Assembly (NCBI RefSeq): GCF_026239735.1
Contig: NZ_JAPIVT010000019.1
Coordinates: forward strand, 59,705-123,704
Direction: 5' to 3'
DNA from: Pedobacter sp. MC2016-05
GTDB taxonomy: Bacteria; Bacteroidota; Bacteroidia; Sphingobacteriales; Sphingobacteriaceae
Length of the DNA stretch: 64,000 nt
The position numbers and the translations under genes are program-made. A model generated the notes under the pieces. That model made no database searches. It had not been told where the DNA came from and was given only the letters and a program-made list of their open reading frames with translations. Below, one piece after another: positions 57,696-64,000 of the stretch (positions are counted from its first letter, which is position 1; each line of letters opens with the position of its first letter).

Positions 57696-57710
57696 AGTGT
57701 CAGTGACACT
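57696..57710. promoter_or_regulatory. Perfect 15-bp palindrome upstream of gltB
   Basis: AGTGTCA-G-TGACACT, within the roughly 410-base gap between the SRP RNA promoter and gltB. It lies about 270 bases before the gltB ATG. A regulator site is possible; nothing identifies the regulator. No other clear feature was found in this A+T-rich gap. Confidence 0.35.
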
Positions 57711-57981
57711 CAAAATTTATTAATAAACATTATTTTCATATATGATTTTATTTGCTAAATCGTTTTTGTACGATAAGGCCTGACAAAAGCTATTATTTCG
57801 AGGAAAAAATCGAATTATGAAATCCGTAAATAATTACTTTTAAAATTAATTATTTTGCAAATAATATGTCGATATTTGCTTTTAAACTAAAATAATCCTA
57901 AAAAGCATAACAACTCTGTAATTTAAAATTCGTTTTTTGTATCTTAGTGTTTCCTATACACTAACAACTAACGAGCAAAGA

Positions 57982-60900
57982 ATGGAACCAAACAGTGGAT
58001 TGTACGATGCGCAATTTGAACACGATGCCTGCGGTATTGGGTTCGTTGCACATGTGAAAGGGCGAAAATCGCATCAAATCATCTCCGATGCACTTACTAT
58101 TTTAGAAAATCTAGATCATAGAGGGGCATGTGGAGCAGAACCAAATACGGGCGATGGTGCCGGTATAATGATTCAAATTCCCCACGAATTTTTTTATGAT
58201 GAATGTTTAAAAGCTGGCTTTAGCTTACCAGAAACCAATAATTACGGTGTGGGTCAGTTATTTATGCCAAAGGATATCAGATCAAGAGAAGAGTGCCGTG
58301 AACTTATTTACCGTGCTGCAGAAAAGCTTGGTCTGGAGATTTTAGGATTTAGAAAGGTTGACGTAGATACTACTGATATCGGTAACATGGCGCTTTCTGT
58401 GGAACCTGAAATTGAGCAGGTTTTTATCGGTCGGCCGTACACAGTTAATCCTGGTGCTGATTTTGAGCGCAAGCTATACATTTTTAAAAATTACCTGATT
58501 AAACTAATAACCAATACGGTTCATGGCGGTAAAGATTTTTATATCGTTTCCCTTTCTGCGCAAACGATCATTTATAAGGGTCAGCTTACTTCTTTACAGG
58601 TTCGTACCTATTTTAATGATTTAAGCGACAAACGTGTGGTTTCTGCTTTAGGGTTAGTTCACTCACGTTTTGCAACGAATACTTTTCCCTCATGGAGATT
58701 AGCTCAGCCATTCCGCTTTATAGCGCACAATGGAGAGATCAATACGTTACAAGGAAACTTAAACTGGTTTAGAGCTGGGGTAAAATCTTTTGCGTCTGCC
58801 TATTTTACACCAGAAGAACTGGATATGTTATTGCCTGTTATCGATGAAACGAACTCAGATTCAGGCTGTTTAGATAACGTTATTGAGTTATTGCTACATG
58901 CAGGCAGAACCCTTCCGCATGTATTGATGATGTTGGTTCCTGAAGCTTGGGATGGTAATGAGGATATGGATCCCGTTAAGAAAGCCTTTTATGAATTCCA
59001 TGCTACTTTAATGGAGCCTTGGGATGGACCAGCGGCAATTGCATTTACCGATGGCAAGTTAATTGGCGCTACGTTGGATCGCAATGGTTTACGTCCATCT
59101 CGTTATGCCATCACTTCTGATGATCGTGTAATAATGGGTTCTGAAGCGGGTGCTTTAGCAATCGACCAGAGCACAATTATTGAAAAAGGTCGTTTAACAC
59201 CTGGTAAAATGTTCGTTGTTGATATGGAACAGGGACGAATTATTAGTGATGAAGAGATTAAAACTCAGGTTTGTAGCAAAAGCCCATATGCTGATTGGAT
59301 TAACCAATATCAAATTCGTTTGGAAGAGTTACCTGAACCACGTGTAATGTTTACGGGACTATCTGAAGAATCTATCTTTAAATATCAGCAGGTTTTTGGT
59401 TACAGTAGAGAAGACATTGATTTGTTGTTGAAACCTATGGCTGTTGAGGCTAAGGAACCAATCGGTTCAATGGGGACAGATACGCCACTTGCCATTTTAT
59501 CAAAACGTCCACAACATTTATCAAACTACTTTAAGCAGCTTTTTGCACAAGTAACTAATCCGCCAATCGATCCGATCCGGGAAAAAGTGGTTATGAGTTT
59601 AGCTAGTTTTATGGGTAGCAATGGTAACTTATTAGAGGAAAATTCTTTGCAATCACATTGTGTGGCCATTAAACATCCAATTTTAACTAATCAGGAGTTA
59701 GAGAAATTAAGAAGTATTGATACCGGGGTTTTTCAGGCAAAAACATTGCAAACCTATTTTAGGGCCGACGGGAAACCAGGTGCAATGGCGAAAGCTTTAG
59801 ATCGCTTATGCCGTTATGCTGTTGATGCTGTAGAAGATGGTTTTCAGGTGATCGTGTTAACCGATAGAGCAATAGATTCGGAACATGCTGCAATGCCATC
59901 ATTATTGGCTGTTTCGGCTGTACATCACCACTTAATTCGTAAAGGGTATCGTGGCGCTGTAGGTATTGTAATTGAGGGTGGAGATATTTGGGAAGTTCAT
60001 CATTTTGCTACCTTATTAGGTTTCGGTGTTACGGCTATAAATCCATATCTGGCCTTGGAAACAATCAATGGTTTTCAAGAAGAATCTGGTTTATCGGCAG
60101 AGCAATTAACAAAAAACTACATCTATGCGGTAAATAGTGGTTTGCTTAAGATTTTCTCTAAAATGGGGATCTCTACCTTGCAATCTTACCAAGGTGCGCA
60201 AATTTTCGAAATTCTTGGTCTGAATAAACAAGTAGTAAACACTTATTTCACAGGAGCAGTTTCTCGTATTGGTGGTTTAGGCTTAGATGAAATAGCAAAG
60301 GAAACGTTGATTAAACATCACCGCAGTTTCGGACCAGCAACACAAACTGAAAATTTATTGCCGGCAGGAGGAACTTACAAATTTCGTCGTAGGGGTGAGG
60401 CACATTTGTTTAACCCGCAAACGATACACTTGTTGCAAAACGCGACACGTAAGAATGATTACAACATTTTCAAGCAATATTCAAAGTTGGTAAATGAGCA
60501 AACTCAACAAGCTTATACCATCCGTGGGTTGTTTGATTTTAATTATACCCGACCATCGGTTCCATTAAATGAAGTAGAATCTACCGAGGCAATCTTAAAA
60601 AGATTTGCAACTGGAGCAATGTCATTTGGTTCAATTTCCCACGAGGCACACTCTACTTTAGCTATCGCGATGAACCGAATTGGTGGTAAAAGCAATACAG
60701 GCGAGGGTGGTGAGGATGAAATGCGCTACACAAAAATGGAAAATGGAGACAGCATGCGGTCTGCCATTAAACAAGTTGCATCTGCTCGTTTTGGCGTAAC
60801 CAGTTATTATTTAACCAATGCTGATGAGCTGCAGATTAAAATGGCTCAAGGTGCGAAACCTGGAGAAGGTGGTCAATTACCAGGTCATAAAGTGGATGAT

Positions 60901-62481
60901 TGGATTGCAAAAGTGCGCCACTCTACACCAGGTGTAGGCTTGATTTCTCCGCCTCCGCATCACGATATTTATTCAATTGAAGATTTAGCGCAGCTGATTT
61001 ACGATTTGAAAAATGCCAATCGGGCTGCCAGAATTAATGTCAAATTGGTATCCAAAGCAGGAGTTGGAACCATTGCAGCAGGGGTAGCTAAAGCACATGC
61101 TGATGTTATTCTGGTTTCGGGTTTTGATGGGGGTACAGGTGCATCGCCATTAACTTCTATTCAACATGCTGGCTTACCTTGGGAACTTGGTTTAGCAGAA
61201 GCGCACCAGACTTTGGTTAAAAACAGATTACGTAACCGCATCGTTCTGCAAACGGATGGACAACTAAAGACGGGTAGAGATATTGCTATTGCAGCTTTGT
61301 TAGGTGCTGAAGAATGGGGAGTAGCTACCGCTGCCTTGGTTACTGCTGGTTGTATCATGATGCGTAAATGCCATTTAAATACTTGCCCGGTTGGTGTGGC
61401 GACACAAGACCCTGAATTAAGAAAATTATTTAGTGGTGATGCAGCTCACGTAGTGAATCTTTTCCATTTTCTCGCTGAAGAATTACGTGAGATTATGGCT
61501 GAACTTGGTTTCAGAACCATTCATGAAATGATTGGACAAGCCGATATTTTAAAGGTTAGGGAATTACCAGAAGAAGATTGGAAATTAAAGTATCTGGATC
61601 TTTCTGCAATTCTTTTTAAAGCGGAAGATAACGGATTGCCTTTATTTAATACGGAAGAGCAGGATCATGGCTTGACACACGTTTTAGATCATCAACTAAT
61701 CGCAGCTGCACAACCTGCAATTACCAATAATGAGCCTGTTTTTGCGAGCTTTAACGTGAAAAATACCGATCGTTCATTGGGAACTATGTTATCTAACGAG
61801 ATTTCTAAAGTGCATTTGGGTGCAGGTCTGCCGCCCGATACCATCAACTTCAAGTTTGTAGGTTCGGCAGGACAAAGTTTCGGTGCATTTAATACCCGTG
61901 GAGTTACGTTATCTTTAGAAGGTGAAGCAAATGACTATGTGGGTAAAGGTTTATCTGGTGCTCGTTTAGCCATTTATCCTTTTTCAAATTCAACTTTCAT
62001 TCCAGAGCAAAATATTATCATTGGTAACGTAGCGCTTTATGGAGCAACTTCTGGTGAGTTATTCGCCCGTGGTAAAGCTGGTGAGCGTTTCGCAGTTCGC
62101 AACTCGGGTGCCACCGCAGTAGTAGAAGGTGTTGGGGATCACGGTTGTGAATACATGACCGGTGGTGAAGTGCTGATTCTTGGTGATACTGGAAGTAATT
62201 TTGCAGCAGGAATGAGTGGAGGTGTAGCTTGGGTGTATGATACCAAAGGAACTTTTGCCCGTAAATGCAATAAAGAAATGGTTGATCTCGATCCATTACA
62301 AACTGAAGATGAACAAAGAATTCTCGCTTTACTTAAAACGCATATCCGTCTGACTGATAGTAAAGTAGCAGAATTTATCTTAAGCGATTGGAAAACACAA
62401 TCCAATCATTTTGTAAAGGTATTTCCTAAGGAATACAAAGCAGTTTTAGCAAAACGTAATCAACAAGTAAAAACACACTAA
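57982..62481 (+). CDS. gltB: Glutamate synthase, large subunit
   Basis: A 1499-residue enzyme that transfers the amide nitrogen of glutamine to 2-oxoglutarate. After a 16-residue propeptide the N-terminal nucleophile is Cys 17 (EHDACGIGF); the amidotransferase domain covers about 17-440. Then come the central domain, the FMN synthase domain (FATGAMSFGSISHEAH, GEGGEDEMRY, ARINVKLVSKAGVGTIAAGVAKAHADVILVSG), the 3Fe-4S ligands in CIMMRKCHLNTC and the C-terminal beta-helix (GEANDYVGKGLSGARLAIYP). ATG at 57982 puts the nucleophile at the usual place; the in-frame TTG at 57937 is rejected. gltD follows three bases after the stop. Confidence 0.97.
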   Translation: MEPNSGLYDAQFEHDACGIGFVAHVKGRKSHQIISDALTILENLDHRGACGAEPNTGDGAGIMIQIPHEFFYDECLKAGFSLPETNNYGVGQLFMPKDIRSREECRELIYRAAEKLGLEILGFRKVDVDTTDIGNMALSVEPEIEQVFIGRPYTVNPGADFERKLYIFKNYLIKLITNTVHGGKDFYIVSLSAQTIIYKGQLTSLQVRTYFNDLSDKRVVSALGLVHSRFATNTFPSWRLAQPFRFIAHNGEINTLQGNLNWFRAGVKSFASAYFTPEELDMLLPVIDETNSDSGCLDNVIELLLHAGRTLPHVLMMLVPEAWDGNEDMDPVKKAFYEFHATLMEPWDGPAAIAFTDGKLIGATLDRNGLRPSRYAITSDDRVIMGSEAGALAIDQSTIIEKGRLTPGKMFVVDMEQGRIISDEEIKTQVCSKSPYADWINQYQIRLEELPEPRVMFTGLSEESIFKYQQVFGYSREDIDLLLKPMAVEAKEPIGSMGTDTPLAILSKRPQHLSNYFKQLFAQVTNPPIDPIREKVVMSLASFMGSNGNLLEENSLQSHCVAIKHPILTNQELEKLRSIDTGVFQAKTLQTYFRADGKPGAMAKALDRLCRYAVDAVEDGFQVIVLTDRAIDSEHAAMPSLLAVSAVHHHLIRKGYRGAVGIVIEGGDIWEVHHFATLLGFGVTAINPYLALETINGFQEESGLSAEQLTKNYIYAVNSGLLKIFSKMGISTLQSYQGAQIFEILGLNKQVVNTYFTGAVSRIGGLGLDEIAKETLIKHHRSFGPATQTENLLPAGGTYKFRRRGEAHLFNPQTIHLLQNATRKNDYNIFKQYSKLVNEQTQQAYTIRGLFDFNYTRPSVPLNEVESTEAILKRFATGAMSFGSISHEAHSTLAIAMNRIGGKSNTGEGGEDEMRYTKMENGDSMRSAIKQVASARFGVTSYYLTNADELQIKMAQGAKPGEGGQLPGHKVDDWIAKVRHSTPGVGLISPPPHHDIYSIEDLAQLIYDLKNANRAARINVKLVSKAGVGTIAAGVAKAHADVILVSGFDGGTGASPLTSIQHAGLPWELGLAEAHQTLVKNRLRNRIVLQTDGQLKTGRDIAIAALLGAEEWGVATAALVTAGCIMMRKCHLNTCPVGVATQDPELRKLFSGDAAHVVNLFHFLAEELREIMAELGFRTIHEMIGQADILKVRELPEEDWKLKYLDLSAILFKAEDNGLPLFNTEEQDHGLTHVLDHQLIAAAQPAITNNEPVFASFNVKNTDRSLGTMLSNEISKVHLGAGLPPDTINFKFVGSAGQSFGAFNTRGVTLSLEGEANDYVGKGLSGARLAIYPFSNSTFIPEQNIIIGNVALYGATSGELFARGKAGERFAVRNSGATAVVEGVGDHGCEYMTGGEVLILGDTGSNFAAGMSGGVAWVYDTKGTFARKCNKEMVDLDPLQTEDEQRILALLKTHIRLTDSKVAEFILSDWKTQSNHFVKVFPKEYKAVLAKRNQQVKTH

Positions 62482-62484
62482 GCC

Positions 62485-63951
62485 ATGGGAAAAGTAACAG
62501 GATTTCAAGAATACGATAGAGTTGCGCCCACAAGAGAAGAGGCTAAAACTCGTGTAAAACATTATGGGGAATTTTTAAATGAATTACCTGCACAAGAATT
62601 AAACAATCAAGCTGCCCGTTGTATGGATTGTGGCGTTCCGTTTTGTCAATCAGGTTGCCCATTGGGTAATGTGATTCCAGAATTTAACGATGCCGTTTAT
62701 CAAGGTAAATGGGAGCAGGCAGCGGAAATTTTATTAAGCACTAACAATTTCCCTGAATTCACTGGTCGAATTTGTCCGGCACCATGCGAATCTGCATGTG
62801 TGTTAGGTATCAATCGTCCGCCAGTTTCTATTGAGGAAATTGAAAAGCATATTATAGAGATTGCGTTTGAAAAGGGTTTTATCAAAGCGAAAAAGCCATT
62901 AATCAGAACAGGCAAAAAAGTTGCCGTTATCGGTTCAGGTCCTGCAGGATTAGCCGCTGCTGCTCAGCTGAATAAGGTTGGGCATGAAGTTACGGTTTTC
63001 GAACGTGATGATGCACCTGGTGGTTTATTAAGATATGGTATTCCGGATTTTAAACTACAGAAAAATGTGGTGGATCGCCGGATTGATTTGATGAAAGAAG
63101 AAGGAATAATCTTTAGAACAAATACCAATGTAGGTGTGAACGTAGAAATCAGTACGCTTTTAAGAGATTTCAATGCGGTAGTGCTGGCTGGAGGTTCAAC
63201 CATTCCTCGTGATCTCGCAATTCCTGGTCGTGAGGCAAAAGGGGTTCACTTTGCCATGGATTTCTTAAAGCAGCAAAACAAACGTGTCGCAAACAGAGAG
63301 ATTATTGCTGAAGATATTTTAGCTAATGGTAAAAATGTGATCGTAATTGGTGGTGGAGACACAGGATCCGACTGTATCGGAACCTCGAATCGCCATGGTG
63401 CTAAATCGGTGACCCAATTTGAAATTATGCCAATGCCGCCGCAAACACGAACAGAAAATATGCCTTGGCCAAATTATCCAATGCTTCTGAAAAATACTTC
63501 TTCTCATGAAGAAGGTGCACAGAGAGCTTGGTCGGTTAATACTAAAAATTTTATTGCCGACGAAAATGGAAATTTAAAAGCATTGAAGGTTGTAGATGTA
63601 GAGTGGGAAATTGATGCTGTTGGACGTCCCGTTTCATTTAAAGAAGTGGCTGGTACAGAAAGAGATTTGCCTTGCGAATTGGTTTTCTTGGCCATGGGTT
63701 TCTTGCATCCACAAAAAGAAGGTTTACTCGAAAAGCTTGGTATCGAATTGGATAATAGAGGGAATGTAAAAGCTTCAGAACATACCTATCAAACTAACAT
63801 TGCGAAGATTTTCGCAGCTGGTGATGTTCGCAGGGGTCAATCCTTAGTAGTTTGGGCAATCTCCGAAGGGAGAGAAGCCGCTCGTAAAGTAGACGAATAC
63901 TTGATGGGAACTACAAAACTGGCATCGAGAGATGCTGTAGCTTATGCTTAG
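62485..63951 (+). CDS. gltD: Glutamate synthase, small subunit
   Basis: A 488-residue FAD- and NADPH-dependent subunit that passes electrons to GltB. N-terminal 4Fe-4S ligands lie in ARCMDCGVPFCQSGCPLGN and GRICPAPCESACVLG; FAD binding is at KKVAVIGSGPAGLAAAAQLNK, NADPH binding at KNVIVIGGGDTGSDCIGT, and the C-terminal TNIAKIFAAGDVRRGQSLVVWAISEGR completes the FAD site. It begins three bases after gltB, so the two are one operon. The gene is complete, ending 49 bases before the window edge. Confidence 0.97.
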   Translation: MGKVTGFQEYDRVAPTREEAKTRVKHYGEFLNELPAQELNNQAARCMDCGVPFCQSGCPLGNVIPEFNDAVYQGKWEQAAEILLSTNNFPEFTGRICPAPCESACVLGINRPPVSIEEIEKHIIEIAFEKGFIKAKKPLIRTGKKVAVIGSGPAGLAAAAQLNKVGHEVTVFERDDAPGGLLRYGIPDFKLQKNVVDRRIDLMKEEGIIFRTNTNVGVNVEISTLLRDFNAVVLAGGSTIPRDLAIPGREAKGVHFAMDFLKQQNKRVANREIIAEDILANGKNVIVIGGGDTGSDCIGTSNRHGAKSVTQFEIMPMPPQTRTENMPWPNYPMLLKNTSSHEEGAQRAWSVNTKNFIADENGNLKALKVVDVEWEIDAVGRPVSFKEVAGTERDLPCELVFLAMGFLHPQKEGLLEKLGIELDNRGNVKASEHTYQTNIAKIFAAGDVRRGQSLVVWAISEGREAARKVDEYLMGTTKLASRDAVAYA

Positions 63952-63980
63952 TTAACAGGTTTTTAATTTTTATTTTTAGG

Positions 63981-64000
63981 GTCGTGGTGCAAGCCACGAC
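63981..64000. repeat. Palindrome at the right window edge
   Basis: GTCGTGG (63981-63987), six-base loop TGCAAG, CCACGAC (63994-64000). The stem may continue beyond the window. It could end the gltBD transcript or start a dispersed repeat; no T run is visible. Confidence 0.5.

Noticed and set aside
57937..57981. TTG start 15 codons upstream for gltB
   Set aside because: ATG 57982 places the Cys nucleophile after a short propeptide as in other large subunits.

Overview
The window looks like chromosomal DNA from a member of the Bacteroidota, most probably a Pedobacter-like genus of the Sphingobacteriaceae. The evidence is A+T-rich sequence, several promoters of the Bacteroidota type (TTTG, about 18-22 nt, TAnnTTTG), a HmuY lipoprotein beside a TonB-dependent receptor, an OmpA-family protein with the domain order of PorE, and families that are largely confined to this phylum (DUF3667, DUF3347, the short Lys/Ala-rich histone H1-like protein). 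The genus is an inference; there is no rRNA gene and no tRNA was found. No insertion sequence, prophage or CRISPR array was seen.

Layout. 1-8.6 kb: edge fragment, metallophosphoesterase, GAF histidine kinase, a GH130 enzyme convergent with a GT4 glycosyltransferase that carries a C-terminal toroid domain, a Ku protein and a lipoprotein esterase. 8.6-14.3 kb: STAS-like protein, Lys-rich peptide, MscS channel, a response regulator, then a bacteriophytochrome, its receiver partner and a heme oxygenase (a light-sensing set), followed by a histone H1-like protein. 14.6-18.8 kb: HmuY, TonB-dependent receptor and a divergent AraC regulator (heme or iron acquisition). 18.8-21.4 kb: a LacI regulator divergent from a Tat-exported GH109-type oxidoreductase, with matching CAAACGTTTG operators on both sides of lacI. 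21.6-28.4 kb: MBL hydrolase, two unknown proteins, a divergent MiaA, two tandem outer-membrane barrels, a DUF3347 lipoprotein and citrate synthase. 28.4-36.9 kb: DUF3667 protein, nucleoside-type MFS transporter, bifunctional nuclease, EtfA and EtfB, TPR protein, chromate transporter and DnaB. 37.3-47.7 kb: RlmB, DUF5995, mannose-1-P guanylyltransferase, KdsD, RecQ, KdsA, DUF2071, PorE-like protein and QueE. 47.8-57.3 kb: Rieske protein, a PIN/DUF6364 toxin-antitoxin pair, FolD, LepA, thioesterase, Hsp20, a conserved unknown protein, LD-carboxypeptidase, GmhB and transaldolase. 57.4-64 kb: SRP RNA (minus strand), then gltB-gltD.

How the parts fit together. KdsD, KdsA, GmhB and the mannose-1-phosphate guanylyltransferase supply sugars for the outer-membrane surface (Kdo, heptose, GDP-mannose). 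Heme oxygenase would make the biliverdin needed by the phytochrome and lies about 0.7 kb from a heme-uptake cluster. EtfAB, citrate synthase and GltBD are core metabolism. The least explained material is: paired operators around lacI; a folded 120-nt intergenic region at 14.4 kb; several families of short intergenic repeats, one of them a 7-bp tandem array touching the kdsA start codon; TAnnTTTG promoter boxes only 4-7 nt from the start codons of dnaB, lepA and the unknown gene at 53282; and a chromosomal single-domain relative of a phage homing-endonuclease domain beside miaA.
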